Below are positions 49,879 to 59,331 of a stretch of DNA of 64,000 nucleotides, piece after piece. Under the pieces are notes generated by a model. The model ran no database searches. It worked only from the letters and a program-made list of their open reading frames with translations, and was not told the origin of the DNA. The position numbers were made by a program, and so were the translations under genes. Source of the stretch: Paenibacillus lacisoli (GTDB lineage: Bacteria > Bacillota > Bacilli > Paenibacillales > Paenibacillaceae); assembly GCF_030580655.1 (NCBI RefSeq), contig NZ_JAUQTB010000001.1, forward strand, positions 1-64,000. The letters are read 5' to 3'. Within the stretch, counting starts at the first letter, position 1. Each line of letters begins with the position of its first letter.

Positions 49879-50958
49879 TCAGACAGCCGAACCGACGAAT
49901 GCCTTCTCTTCTTCAATCAAGATACGCTGTGCCGGATAAGCAAGCCGGACTCCTTCTTCATCCAGAATACGCATAATCATGAAGTTGAGCTCCTGTCTGG
50001 CTGTCAGGTGTTCGGCCCAAACGGTTGTATTGGTGAAAAAATAAAAAAAGATGCCCAGTCCACTTTCTCTGAATTCGTTGAACCGTACCATTAACAGTCC
50101 AGGTGCCACTCTTGGATCATCCTGCAGGGCGGCTTCCAGCCGTTCTACTGCCGTCTGCAGCCGGACCGGGTCCGTTTTCAACTCAACATGGAGGGTAAAA
50201 TTTATGCGTCGCTTGCCCATTTTACTCCAGTTGGTTATGGGCTGATCAGCAATGGTAGCATTGGGCACCGTCACAAGTGAGTCCGCAAAGGTGCGAATCC
50301 GTGAGCTGCGGAATGTAATATCCTCAACAATTCCTTCAACACTTGGAGTCATTATCCAATCTCCTTTGGAGAATGGCTTCTCCGTGATGATCACAATGCC
50401 TGCCAGAATGTTGCTTAAGGTTTCCTTCGCTGCCAGTGCCACGGCCAGGCTTCCCAGACCCATGCCTGCGATCAACCCGTTAAATTGAAAGCCCCATTCT
50501 GCTCCTACAACCGTTACCGAGATGATGATCATCACAACCCGGATCGTCTTGGATAGGAAGGGGATCAGCATACTGGATTCATCCAGCCCGATTCGTCTAC
50601 TGATTGACTCCAGTAAGAGGGACGAGGATGCCGACAAACGGTAAAACCCCCAGCTCATCAAGATTACACCCGTCGAACGGAATAACTTCCCTAGTATCCG
50701 AAGTCCGGCCCATGAGGAATCCGAAAGAGTATAGATGGCCAGGTATAAACTCAGCACGATGATGAGTGCACGTACCGGTTTCTCAAAAGCATAGCTCCAG
50801 CTGGATATGGTTGGATGTGCAAGCCAGCGGTGGCGAATGACGGCGGCGCCATAGCGGCTTAACACCCTAGCGAGGATGACTCCCATGAGAAGTATTCCTG
50901 CAGCCACTCCAATTCTGGTCCATCCAAGCGTGATCACGTAGTCAATCCAATCCTGCAT
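49879..50958 (-). CDS. MscS-family small-conductance mechanosensitive channel
   Basis: A 359-residue protein with about four to five hydrophobic segments in the first 190 residues, the pore helix region (GLGSLAVALAAKETLSNILAGIVIITEKPFSKGDWI, about 170-205), and a soluble beta/alpha domain (VTVPNATIADQPITNWSK, LHVELKTDPVRLQTAVERLEAAL). It opens on membrane tension to release solutes in hypo-osmotic shock. ATG 50958 follows GAGGGG. Confidence 0.9.
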   Translation of the reverse strand: MQDWIDYVITLGWTRIGVAAGILLMGVILARVLSRYGAAVIRHRWLAHPTISSWSYAFEKPVRALIIVLSLYLAIYTLSDSSWAGLRILGKLFRSTGVILMSWGFYRLSASSSLLLESISRRIGLDESSMLIPFLSKTIRVVMIIISVTVVGAEWGFQFNGLIAGMGLGSLAVALAAKETLSNILAGIVIITEKPFSKGDWIMTPSVEGIVEDITFRSSRIRTFADSLVTVPNATIADQPITNWSKMGKRRINFTLHVELKTDPVRLQTAVERLEAALQDDPRVAPGLLMVRFNEFRESGLGIFFYFFTNTTVWAEHLTARQELNFMIMRILDEEGVRLAYPAQRILIEEEKAFVGSAV

Positions 50959-51076
50959 TCTATCAACCCCTCAAAAAAACTAAGGGTATATTGTATCATA
51001 AGCACAGAAGGTGTGTCTAAGACAGGGATCCATTTAATGATGCATGCATAGGCGGTAAACGGCAAGAAAAGTCAAA

Positions 51077-51100
51077 AAAGCTCCTGAATTCAGGAGCTTT
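51077..51100 (-). terminator. Intrinsic terminator after cdaS
   Basis: AAAGCTCCTGAATTCAGGAGCTTT is a perfect palindromic hairpin; the minus strand continues with T. It is about 22 bases after the cdaS stop codon. Confidence 0.8.
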
Positions 51101-51122
51101 GTGTTACCTGCTATTTGTAGCT

Positions 51123-51764
51123 TTATACCGTGGGTGTTTCAGGCAGAAGCGTATGCTCAAGATGACTGATGGGATGAAGAGCACCTTTATAGGCAAAAGA
51201 GGCTTTCCCTGTCTCTTCGGACACAACCAGCACAACAGCGTCCGATTTCTCGGTCAATCCCAATGCTGCTCTGTGACGGGTGCCGATTTTTTTGTCATGA
51301 ATGACCAGGGAAGACAGGGGCAGCACGTTAGCTGCAGAGACAATAACATCTTCCTTAATGAGAATAGCACCGTCATGCAGCGGGTTACCTGGATAAAAGA
51401 TGGCTTCCAGCAAAGAATAGGAAACAAGAGCACCAAGAGGAATACCTGAATGGATCAGGCTCTCCAGCGGGTCCTTTCTCTGGATGACGATCAGTGCACC
51501 ATGCCGCCGGTCCATCAGATGCTGCAAAGAAATAGACAACACTTCATAATGGGATGTAAAAGCAGACAAATAGCACTGCAGGTAAAAAGATGCGGCCAAC
51601 GATTCCGCCTTCCGGTATGCATCACCAATGTGTTCAAAATCAGCCAGGTGACATTCCCCTTCATGATCAATAACTGACGATAAATGCTGGATTTGGCGGG
51701 TGACCTGCTCCAGCTGCTGTTTCAGTTGACTTTTGACCGGACCGGCATCGCAATTTCTGGACAT
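51123..51764 (-). CDS. cdaS: Diadenylate cyclase CdaS (sporulation type)
   Basis: A 213-residue protein. The N-terminal ~60 residues form helices of the YojJ autoinhibitory domain (VKSQLKQQLEQVTRQIQHLSSVI). The DAC domain follows: ALIVIQRKDPLESLIHSG, NPLHDGAILI (DGA, metal and catalysis), and GTRHRAALGLTE (RHR, ATP). It makes c-di-AMP from two ATP. B. subtilis CdaS (207 residues, same architecture) is sporulation-specific and promotes germination. ATG 51764. A CATGATAATA (minus) about 45 bases upstream resembles a forespore sigma -10, without a convincing -35. Confidence 0.92.
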   Translation of the reverse strand: MSRNCDAGPVKSQLKQQLEQVTRQIQHLSSVIDHEGECHLADFEHIGDAYRKAESLAASFYLQCYLSAFTSHYEVLSISLQHLMDRRHGALIVIQRKDPLESLIHSGIPLGALVSYSLLEAIFYPGNPLHDGAILIKEDVIVSAANVLPLSSLVIHDKKIGTRHRAALGLTEKSDAVVLVVSEETGKASFAYKGALHPISHLEHTLLPETPTV

Positions 51765-51850
51765 GGTGCACCTCGCTGCTCAAGTGGGATATGTAATCAT
51801 ACGATATTATCATGTCCCTGCTCTCTCGCGGTTATCCATTCACACGATTT

Positions 51851-52543
51851 CTACATCAGATACATGATGATGACAATTACCAGTATTGCCGGAATGAGGT
51901 TAGCTATTTTAATCCGGGTAATTCCCAGAAGATTAGTTCCGATCCCCAAAATCATAATGCCGCCTACCGAAGTCATTTCGTTAATCGACTGGTTCATCAA
52001 TTCATCTGGCACAAAGCGATGAACTTGGGTAGCAAACAAGGCAATTCCACCCTCATACAGAACAACAGGCACGAAGGAGAGCAGTACGCCAATTCCCAAA
52101 GTCGTTGCCAGAATGGCAGCAATTACGCCGTCCATAATGGATTTGGTGAACAGCACATCATGATTGCCGCGAATTCCGCTGTCAAGAGAGCCAACAATCG
52201 CCATGGCACCTATAACAAAAACTAAAGTTGCTGTTACGAATCCTTGTGATATACCATTCCCTTGGGAACTGCCCGCCTTGGATTCGATCCAGCTGCCGAG
52301 CTGGTTCAGACGATGATCTATAGCGATTACCTCCCCAGCTATACCTCCAACTACGAGACTAATAATGACGAGCAGATAATGCTCGCTTTTCATCCCCATC
52401 TGAATACCAAGAATGATTATGGCCAAGCCCATAGCCTTCATGATGGTATCTTTCAGACTGTCTGGTATCCTTTGCAGCATTCTTCCAAGAAGACTGCCCA
52501 CGATGACCGAGACTCCATTAACCAAAGCTCCTAATAAAACCAT
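51851..52543 (-). CDS. DUF554 membrane protein (YdfK/YqgA-like)
   Basis: A 230-residue integral membrane protein with six to seven hydrophobic segments. GALVNGVSVIVGSLLGRML at the N-terminus, GIQMGMKSEH, a second GxxxGEVIAID block and GVLLSFVPVVLYEGGIALFA are DUF554 hallmarks. Function unknown. ATG 52543 follows ATAGGTGAATC. Single gene in the window. Confidence 0.85.
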   Translation of the reverse strand: MVLLGALVNGVSVIVGSLLGRMLQRIPDSLKDTIMKAMGLAIIILGIQMGMKSEHYLLVIISLVVGGIAGEVIAIDHRLNQLGSWIESKAGSSQGNGISQGFVTATLVFVIGAMAIVGSLDSGIRGNHDVLFTKSIMDGVIAAILATTLGIGVLLSFVPVVLYEGGIALFATQVHRFVPDELMNQSINEMTSVGGIMILGIGTNLLGITRIKIANLIPAILVIVIIMYLM

Positions 52544-52672
52544 ACTACCGATTCACCTATCCGTTTCTTTCTGCTCGCTCTAGGCTGCTGATTTTGCAAG
52601 ACTTCATGTCCCCTATCACATTATAGAAGCAAACGGAGGATAGTCAACGAATAATGATCAGGTAACCGTTTT

Positions 52673-52726
52673 CGAAAAAAAACAGCCGGTACTGAACCTG
52701 CATGAGCAGGAACAGTACCGGCTGTT
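52673..52726 (-). terminator. Intrinsic terminator after galU
   Basis: AACAGCCGGTACTG (52681-52694) and CAGTACCGGCTGTT (52713-52726) form a 14-bp perfect stem, with an inner CCTGC/GCAGG stem, followed on the minus strand by a run of eight T. Confidence 0.9.
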
Positions 52727-52774
52727 AACTTTAAACGAGCTAAATTCAGAATATCTGTCCAAACCGCAGAGAGC

Positions 52775-53647
52775 TTATTGGGCCGGATGCACAATCTTTT
52801 GCAGATACGCCATAAGATCGTCTTTGATCTCATCGTTCTGCAGTGCATAGTGGATGGACGTTTCAATGAAACCCAGCTTTTCTCCCACATCATGACGGTG
52901 GCCCTCAAAGTTGTAAGCAATCATCTCTTCTTCTTGGCCCAGCTGCTCCAGGGCATCTGTCAGCTGAATTTCGCCTCCTACCCCTGCCGGCATCTCGCCA
53001 AGGATGTCAAAGATCCGCGGTGTAAGGATATACCGTCCGAGAATGGCCATGTTTGAAGGCGCATCCTCACGCTTGGGTTTCTCGACAAAACGTCTGGCTT
53101 TGAAGGCGCGTTCGGACAGCTTTTCACCATCGACCAGCCCGTAGCGGGATACCTGCTCCCAAGGAACAGGCTGAACTCCGATCACCGAAGACTGATACTT
53201 GTCGAACACGTCGGTCATCTGCTTCAGACAGGGAACCTCTGCTTCCACGATGTCATCGCCCAGCATCACGGCAAAAGGTTCATTGCCGATGAATTTGCGG
53301 GCACACCAGATCGCATGTCCCAGCCCCTTCGGCTCTCCTTGACGGATGTAATGAATATCCGCCATTTCGGAAGCTTCTCGCACCTGGTCCAGCAGGTCCC
53401 ATTTGCGCTTCTCAGCCAGGTTATGCTCGAGCTCGAAGGAATTGTCAAAATGATCCTCAATTGCCCGTTTGCTCTTTCCTGTTACGATAATAATGTCCTC
53501 AATTCCGGATTGCACGGCTTCCTCGACGATATACTGGATCGTAGGTTTGTCCACAATCGGCAGCATTTCTTTAGGCATCGCTTTGGTCGCAGGAAGGAAG
53601 CGGGTTCCCATACCCGCTGCCGGAATAATCGCTTTACGAATTTTCAT
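52775..53647 (-). CDS. galU: UTP-glucose-1-phosphate uridylyltransferase
   Basis: A 290-residue enzyme that makes UDP-glucose from UTP and glucose-1-phosphate. The N-terminal nucleotide site [78 protein letters not shown] and GEIQLTDAL are the expected motifs. ATG 53647 follows GAGGAGG. It is 38 bases downstream of the trehalose synthase/phosphatase gene on the same strand; UDP-glucose is that enzyme's substrate. One operon is likely. Confidence 0.95.
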   Translation of the reverse strand: MKIRKAIIPAAGMGTRFLPATKAMPKEMLPIVDKPTIQYIVEEAVQSGIEDIIIVTGKSKRAIEDHFDNSFELEHNLAEKRKWDLLDQVREASEMADIHYIRQGEPKGLGHAIWCARKFIGNEPFAVMLGDDIVEAEVPCLKQMTDVFDKYQSSVIGVQPVPWEQVSRYGLVDGEKLSERAFKARRFVEKPKREDAPSNMAILGRYILTPRIFDILGEMPAGVGGEIQLTDALEQLGQEEEMIAYNFEGHRHDVGEKLGFIETSIHYALQNDEIKDDLMAYLQKIVHPAQ

Positions 53648-53685
53648 GATGATTCCTCCTCTAGTTGTATCCATTGAATGAAAGG

Positions 53686-55896
53686 TTATTTTGCAGTCTC
53701 GGACTGTTCCTCACTTGCCTTCGCCAAACGGCGGAGCAGCGTACGCATTTCTCTGAAGGATTTGAGACGGTATTTCGCCAAGGTATTCGCAGACCCGATC
53801 TTGATGGAAAATGCCTCTTCCGGAAGTGCAGCGAACAGATCCTCGTCCGTATGGTCATCTCCTGCCCCCAGAATGAAATCGTAGTTATGATCACGGGTTA
53901 GCAAATGCACACCTTGACCCTTGTTAATCCGTCCGTCTTTGACCTCAAGAACCTTGTTGCCTTCCAGTACGCCAAGACTCATGGACTGTGTAATAGAGAG
54001 AAGCGCGTCGCGCAGTTCGTCACGTTTTAACCCGACAACGTCAGGTTCACATTGTCTGTAGTGCCATGCCAAAGAGAATTCCTTCTCCTCAATCAGTGAG
54101 CCTGGCATGCGGTCCGTATACATTTCTAGAATGTGCCGTATCGTTTCTTTCCACTCATTATCTACATTTATGGTCTTGATCCAGTCACCATCCGGCTCAC
54201 GGAACCACAAACCATGCGAAGCAATGATATACAGATTCAGGTCCCCCAGCCAATTCTCGATCGTATCCCGGTCACGACCGGTGATAATAACGACTGTATT
54301 GTTCGGATCACGGGTTACGTCGGTAAGGAGACTTCTCAGCTCAGCATCCGGTTTGGCCTGATCCGGTGTAGGCTTGAAGCCAACCAGTGTACCATCATAA
54401 TCCAGCAGCAGCAGACGCTGTTCAGCCTGTTTATAGGCCAGCTCAAGTTCAGACCCTTCATTCAGCTTCAGAACCGGTTTATCCTCGATCTGCTCGGAAT
54501 CGGTGTTTTTGAGAGCCGTAATGAATTCGTCCGCCCAGAATTTAACGTTGTAGCGTGATAAACGGCGATGCATCATTTTGTTGCGCTCGATCTTCTCTGC
54601 ATCCGGCATATCCAATGCAGCCTTGATTCCATTGGCGATCTCCCGATGATTATTGGCATTAACGATAACTGCCTCACCCAGCTCACTGGCCGCTCCGGCC
54701 GTCTCACTCATGACCAGCATGCCCTTGTAGTCATTCCGGGAGGCGATATATTCTTTGGCTACCAGGTTCATTCCATCCCGCAGCGGTGTAACCAGCAGGA
54801 CATCACTGTGACGGTAGAAGGTAATCAGATCATCCTGGCTGAAGGAGCGGAAGAAGAACCAGATCGGCATCCAGTTGACGGTGCCAAACTCACCATTCAC
54901 CTGGCTGACCAATACCTCGATTTGTTTTTTCAAATTGTCATAGGTCTCTACCTCAACGCGTGAAGGAGCTACAATGAGATTTAAGCGCACTTTCTCGTGG
55001 TACTCCGGGTATTCCTTCAGGAAACGTTTGAAAGCCTTGATGCGGTCAGGAATCCCTTTCGTATAATCCAGACGGTCTATCGAGATAATGTTCTGCACGT
55101 CCCCGGTATTAGCAATGAAATCACGCAGCTCATCGGAGAGCTTGTCTTCCGGATCGGATTTGAAGAAATAGTCATAATCAATCCCCATCGGGAAGGCGTC
55201 GACACGCACGGTGTGCGTCTCGTAATTGAGCTTGTACATATTGTTCTCAATGCCCAGCAGACGACGTACACTGCTCAGGAAGTGGCGTACATAGTCGAAG
55301 GTGTGAAACCCGATGAGATTGGCGCCGAGCAGACCTTGCAGGATCTCTTCACGCCAGATCAGCAGACGGAAGATCTCATACGATGGAAACGGAATATGTA
55401 GGAAGAAACCGATTTGCGCATTCGGGTATTTTTCCCTAATCATCTGCGGCAGCAGCATTAACTGGTAATCATGAATCCATATTGTATCGTCCGGTTCAAT
55501 AACAGCATCCAGGGTATCAAAAAACTTTTGATTCACCCGTTTATATGCTTCCCAGGTATCCTGATTATATTGAGTATTGCTTGTAAAGTAATGAAATAAC
55601 GGCCAGATGGTTTCATTGCTGAACCCATGATAATAAAGCTCGATATCTTCTTCGGAGAGGAAAATGGGCAAACAATTGTAATCATCCTGCAGCTTGGCAG
55701 AAATCGTGTTCTGTTCCTCATCCTGCAGCACATCCTCCGAAATTCCTGGCCAGCCTGCCCATACGCTGTTTCCTTGTTCGTGGTAGCTTTTGAGCCCGGT
55801 TGCAAGTCCTCCAATGCTCTTGTTATATTCGATGTCCGTCTCATTCTTCTTCACGGTGACAGGCAATCGGTTGGAAACAAAAATTAATTTACCCAT
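53686..55896 (-). CDS. Bifunctional trehalose-6-phosphate synthase/phosphatase (OtsA-OtsB fusion)
   Basis: A 736-residue fusion. Residues ~1-465 form the GT20 synthase ([77 protein letters not shown]). Residues ~495-736 form a HAD-type phosphatase ([39 protein letters not shown]). Together they convert UDP-glucose and glucose-6-phosphate to trehalose-6-phosphate and then to trehalose. In many bacteria otsA and otsB are separate. ATG 55896 follows AAAGGAGCAAC. Cotranscription with galU supplies UDP-glucose. Confidence 0.95.
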   Translation of the reverse strand: MGKLIFVSNRLPVTVKKNETDIEYNKSIGGLATGLKSYHEQGNSVWAGWPGISEDVLQDEEQNTISAKLQDDYNCLPIFLSEEDIELYYHGFSNETIWPLFHYFTSNTQYNQDTWEAYKRVNQKFFDTLDAVIEPDDTIWIHDYQLMLLPQMIREKYPNAQIGFFLHIPFPSYEIFRLLIWREEILQGLLGANLIGFHTFDYVRHFLSSVRRLLGIENNMYKLNYETHTVRVDAFPMGIDYDYFFKSDPEDKLSDELRDFIANTGDVQNIISIDRLDYTKGIPDRIKAFKRFLKEYPEYHEKVRLNLIVAPSRVEVETYDNLKKQIEVLVSQVNGEFGTVNWMPIWFFFRSFSQDDLITFYRHSDVLLVTPLRDGMNLVAKEYIASRNDYKGMLVMSETAGAASELGEAVIVNANNHREIANGIKAALDMPDAEKIERNKMMHRRLSRYNVKFWADEFITALKNTDSEQIEDKPVLKLNEGSELELAYKQAEQRLLLLDYDGTLVGFKPTPDQAKPDAELRSLLTDVTRDPNNTVVIITGRDRDTIENWLGDLNLYIIASHGLWFREPDGDWIKTINVDNEWKETIRHILEMYTDRMPGSLIEEKEFSLAWHYRQCEPDVVGLKRDELRDALLSITQSMSLGVLEGNKVLEVKDGRINKGQGVHLLTRDHNYDFILGAGDDHTDEDLFAALPEEAFSIKIGSANTLAKYRLKSFREMRTLLRRLAKASEEQSETAK

Positions 55897-56036
55897 GTTG
55901 TGTTGCTCCTTTCCGACACGTAATAAACATTATGTCCCCGCAGGAACCTCATTAGTTTTTACCCTTTTTTCAGAAAAGAGACGCAATGACTATGAAAATG
56001 TGCAAACAGAAGGCCGTTCGACCTGTTTCAGAACAA

Positions 56037-56072
56037 AAAAGCCCGACAGCGAAAAGACACTGCAGGGCTTTT
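56037..56072 (-). terminator. Intrinsic terminator of the siderophore operon
   Basis: AAAAGCCC-GA-CAG and CTG-CA-GGGCTTTT pair, leaving a loop of about ten bases, with a T run on the minus strand. It is about 19 bases after the binding-protein stop codon. Confidence 0.82.
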
Positions 56073-56090
56073 GTAATCCACGAACTTATT

Positions 56091-57014
56091 TTATTTGGTG
56101 AACAGTTTCTCTGCATCATCCAGAGCCAAGTTCTGGCCGATCGCCGAATAATCCAGCCACTTCTGACCGTCAAGGACATAGACATGGTTGTGCTTCACAG
56201 CTTTCAGGTTCTTCCAAAGTGCGCTGTTCTCCAGATCGCCGAATGCATTTTTGGCTTTAGTGCCGCTGCTGACAATCACGAAAATCGCATCTGCATCATA
56301 ATCCGGCAAAACCTCTTTGGAAATCACCTCAAACGGTTTGGAGTTATCGATCTTTTCCACTCCACTTGCCATTTTCAGCTTCAAGTCCTGATACAAAATC
56401 GGTCCGAGGGGACGTTTGGTGCTCATTACACGAAGCTCTTTGGCAGTCAGACGGACCGCCATGACTTTGGCATTCGTACCCAGCTCATCATGGATAAGCT
56501 GCTGAACCTTCTCAGCCTTGGCATCATAGTCTTTTATAAACTGATGAGCTTCCTTCTCTTTCCCCAGCTTTACAGCAATTTCTTGCAGCTGATCCCTCCA
56601 GGTCCCTTCATCCAGATCAATGGCGACGACCGGAGCTATTTTCTCATATTTTTCCTTGTCTGTGCCCGATAATGTCGAATCTATATAGATGACATCGGGT
56701 TTCAGTGAGAGCAGTGCCTCCATATCCGGATCGGCTGCGGCTCCGAGCTTGGTGACTCCTTGCAGCTGGTCTGCCACGTGAGGAAGAAAATCCTTCACAT
56801 CGCCGCCAATGACCGAACCGACAGGTTTTATCCCCAGCGCCAGCAGGTTATTCGTAACATGGATGGAGAGCGATGCAATCCGCTGGTTCGATCCAGGTGC
56901 TTCACCTGTCTTTGGGTCCGAAGCACGGTCCTTGGAGCTCTGACCGCAGGCAGACAGTATCAGCAGCAGCAGTACAGACAAAATTACAAAATAACGTTTA
57001 TTATAAAGGTTCAT
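56091..57014 (-). CDS. Iron-siderophore ABC transporter substrate-binding lipoprotein
   Basis: A 307-residue lipoprotein (lipobox LSAC near residue 23) of the type III/FepB-FhuD fold (TroA-like): NQRIASLSIHVTNNLLALGIKPVGSVIG, SLKPDVIYIDST, ADAIFVIVSSG and HNHVYVLDGQKWLDYSAIG. It captures a ferric siderophore outside the membrane and hands it to the FecCD permeases. ATG 57014 has AGGAGACTT upstream. It is last in the three-gene operon; no ATPase gene is present here, so a shared one elsewhere must energise transport. Confidence 0.9.
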   Translation of the reverse strand: MNLYNKRYFVILSVLLLLILSACGQSSKDRASDPKTGEAPGSNQRIASLSIHVTNNLLALGIKPVGSVIGGDVKDFLPHVADQLQGVTKLGAAADPDMEALLSLKPDVIYIDSTLSGTDKEKYEKIAPVVAIDLDEGTWRDQLQEIAVKLGKEKEAHQFIKDYDAKAEKVQQLIHDELGTNAKVMAVRLTAKELRVMSTKRPLGPILYQDLKLKMASGVEKIDNSKPFEVISKEVLPDYDADAIFVIVSSGTKAKNAFGDLENSALWKNLKAVKHNHVYVLDGQKWLDYSAIGQNLALDDAEKLFTK

Positions 57015-57061
57015 ATTAAGTCTCCTAGATCAAAATGTTGAACTTGCCTCCGTACTTCAGG

Positions 57062-58087
57062 TCAATTCTTAACTCGCATAAGCTGGTAAAGAAAATAGGG
57101 GCCTCCGACCGCGGCTACAACCACGCCGGCAGGAATCATATTCGGCAGGAAGATCGATCGTCCGATCGTATCTGCTGCAACCAGGATGATCGTTCCGATA
57201 CAAGCAGACAAAGGCAGCATATAGCGATGCGCGGGACCTACCAGCCGCTTGGCGATATTCGGCGCGATCAATCCGATAAAACCTATACTTCCTGTCATCG
57301 ATACACTGGCACAGGATAGCCCTACTGCAAGCAGAAGCATCACTAGCCGGTTGCGGGTGACCGAGCTGCCTACGCTTGCTGCAAGATCGTCCCCAAGTGA
57401 GAACAAATCCAGTGTCCGGGAACGCCCGTAGAGAACACCGCCCAGAATGACGATCCATGGCAGTAAAGACAGCACGTGAATCCAGTCCCTTCCCCACACA
57501 CTGCCGGCCAGCCAGCGGGCAGCGAACGTATATGTTTCTTCATCGAGCTTAAGGGAGAGCAGAAGCGTAACCGCACTCATTCCTGCAGCGACAGCAATAC
57601 CGACCAACAGCAGACGAATGGGCAGCAGTCCGCGGCGGCGGTCCAGAGAAAACAGAATAACAATGAATGCTGCAGCCGCTCCGCCAAAAAAGGTGAAGAT
57701 AGGAATCAGCAGAGCAGCAGGGCCATCCATCGTTCTGAAAAACGATACGAACACGATCAGGCCCAGCGCAGCACCTGCATGAATCCCCAGAATGCCCGGG
57801 TCCGCCAGTGCATTTCGCGAGACACCCTGGAATACAGCTCCTGCCAATCCAAGTCCAGCGCCGGCAAGAACGGTAACTAATATACGGGGGAGCCGGTATT
57901 CCAGTAGAATCAGCTGATCTGCATAACTGCCGAAGCCCATCAATGTACGCAGAATTTCCAGAGGAGTTAATCTGGTGCTGCCTGTATTCAGACTGATCAT
58001 AATGATGAGCAGCGCAACAAGGGTTCCGGCTGCACAGAGAAACAAAGCTCTGTTTTTTCTATCTTTTTCAATTTGATGAATGTCCAT
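57062..58087 (-). CDS. FecCD-family ferric-siderophore permease (second subunit)
   Basis: A 341-residue permease with about nine to ten hydrophobic segments. LRTLMGFGSYADQLILLEYRLPRILVTVLAGAGLGLAGAVFQGVSRNALADPGILGI and GSIGFIGLIAPNIAKRLVGPAHRY are family blocks. ATG 58087 is one base past the stop of the preceding permease gene (TAA at 58091-58089), so it is coupled. Forms the pore as a heterodimer with the preceding subunit. Confidence 0.92.
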   Translation of the reverse strand: MDIHQIEKDRKNRALFLCAAGTLVALLIIMISLNTGSTRLTPLEILRTLMGFGSYADQLILLEYRLPRILVTVLAGAGLGLAGAVFQGVSRNALADPGILGIHAGAALGLIVFVSFFRTMDGPAALLIPIFTFFGGAAAAFIVILFSLDRRRGLLPIRLLLVGIAVAAGMSAVTLLLSLKLDEETYTFAARWLAGSVWGRDWIHVLSLLPWIVILGGVLYGRSRTLDLFSLGDDLAASVGSSVTRNRLVMLLLAVGLSCASVSMTGSIGFIGLIAPNIAKRLVGPAHRYMLPLSACIGTIILVAADTIGRSIFLPNMIPAGVVVAAVGGPYFLYQLMRVKN

Positions 58088-58088
58088 G

Positions 58089-59111
58089 TTACATGTCCCT
58101 CTCTTCCCGGCGAGCCAAATAGAGAAAGAACGGAACGCCAACGATAGCCACCATGGCACCAATCGCAAACTCGCGAGGAGGAGCTGCCAGACGGGAGGCG
58201 AGATCGGCCAATACCAGTAGAATCCCCCCTAATAAAGCTGAGAAAGGAATGACTACACGATAATCGACACCGACTAGCCTGCGCGCAATATGGGGAACCA
58301 CCAATCCAACGAAGGATATAGCTCCTGCAACGGCAACCGACGTTCCTGCCAGGATAACAACCCCGATCAGACCGACAATCCGGACCCGCTGTACCCGCAC
58401 ACCCAGATTGGAAGCGGACTCTTCCCCTAGTGACATAAATGTAATAGGGCGGCCCATCAACAGCATCCAGACGATGGTAATGAGAACAATCGGTATAATT
58501 ATCTGCAGCTGATTCCAGGTTACCCCGGCTGTACCGCCGGCATACCAATAGGCCAGATCCTGGCTAAGATCATAATAGATAGCGATACCCGTGCTTAAGG
58601 AATGGAGCATGGCCGCAACGACAGCACCGGCTACTGTTAAACGGATAGAATTCAGACCGCCCCGATTAGCCGCTCCCAGCAGGAGAATGAATATCATGGC
58701 CAGTGCTGCTCCGAGAAAGGACAAGCCGATGACAGCCCAATAAGTAAGCCCCGGCAATAATGCGAAGCTAACGGCAACCGCCAGCGAAGATCCTGAATTG
58801 ATTCCCAGGATTCCGCTATCTGCCAGCGGATTACGAGTAACCCCTTGCATGACAGCACCCGCTGCGGCAAAAGCCATTCCGGTTATCCAGGCTCCCAGTA
58901 CACGGGGCAGTCTCAGTTCATGCACAATTTGATGAGAGGTAAGCCCTGAATCATAATGAAAGACAGCAGACCATACTGTACCCACAGTCAGCTCTTTAGC
59001 CCCTAACGAGATAGAAATGAACATAACTGCAACAAGGCAGAGTATGGCGGCGGCAAAGCTAATGATTTGAATTAGTTTACGTTTCTTTGGAAGCGTCTTT
59101 GGGAAAGCCAA
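58089..59111 (-). CDS. FecCD-family ferric-siderophore permease (first subunit)
   Basis: A 340-residue permease: IVHELRLPRVLGAWITGMAFAAAGAVMQGVTRNPLADSGILGINSGSSLAVA and GAISFVGLVVPHIARRLVGVDYR are the FecCD signature stretches; about ten hydrophobic segments. TTG 59111 follows GGAAAGGAGA. First gene of the iron operon, controlled by the promoter with a Fur box at 59208-59250. Confidence 0.92.
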   Translation of the reverse strand: MAFPKTLPKKRKLIQIISFAAAILCLVAVMFISISLGAKELTVGTVWSAVFHYDSGLTSHQIVHELRLPRVLGAWITGMAFAAAGAVMQGVTRNPLADSGILGINSGSSLAVAVSFALLPGLTYWAVIGLSFLGAALAMIFILLLGAANRGGLNSIRLTVAGAVVAAMLHSLSTGIAIYYDLSQDLAYWYAGGTAGVTWNQLQIIIPIVLITIVWMLLMGRPITFMSLGEESASNLGVRVQRVRIVGLIGVVILAGTSVAVAGAISFVGLVVPHIARRLVGVDYRVVIPFSALLGGILLVLADLASRLAAPPREFAIGAMVAIVGVPFFLYLARREERDM

Positions 59112-59207
59112 TCGGCCTCGGTCTCCTTTCCGGCCAACTAACCATCAAGCATTGAGTTTGGCTGTGTCAGTGAATAAATATGTATTTAATAAAACCGATC
59201 TGTATAG

Positions 59208-59250
59208 TGAGAACGATTATCATTGTATACCAGCTGAATTGAAACAACAA
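59208..59250 (-). promoter_or_regulatory. Fur-controlled promoter of the siderophore operon
   Basis: On the minus strand TTGTTG (59250-59245), a 17-bp spacer and TACAAT (59227-59222) form a promoter. The -10 box touches a Fur-like 7-1-7 site, TGAGAACGATTATCA on the plus strand (59208-59222), matching TGATAATNATTATCA at 12 of 14 defined positions. Fur with iron would block initiation. Confidence 0.78.
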
Positions 59251-59270
59251 CGTTTTTTTCGCAAACGTCA

Positions 59271-59309
59271 AAAAAACCTCCGCTTTCACAAGGAAAACGA
59301 GAGGTTTTT
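59271..59309 (-). terminator. Terminator after the epimerase gene
   Basis: AAAAAACCTC and GAGGTTTTT pair over nine bases with a loop of about 20 bases; T-rich on the minus strand. Between the epimerase stop and the Fur-controlled promoter. Confidence 0.6.
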
Positions 59310-59331
59310 GAGGATCCTATTCACATTTATT

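Noticed and set aside
51805-51815. Forespore sigma-G promoter of cdaS
   Set aside because: Only a -10-like CATGATAATA is seen on the minus strand; the GAATG upstream is 22 bp away instead of about 18, so it was not claimed.
54997-55401. 134-codon plus-strand frame opposite otsAB
   Set aside because: Antisense to the synthase domain; explained by codon bias of the real gene.
55986-56672. 228-codon plus-strand frame opposite the siderophore-binding protein
   Set aside because: Shadow of the minus-strand lipoprotein gene and its terminator; no domain or start signal.
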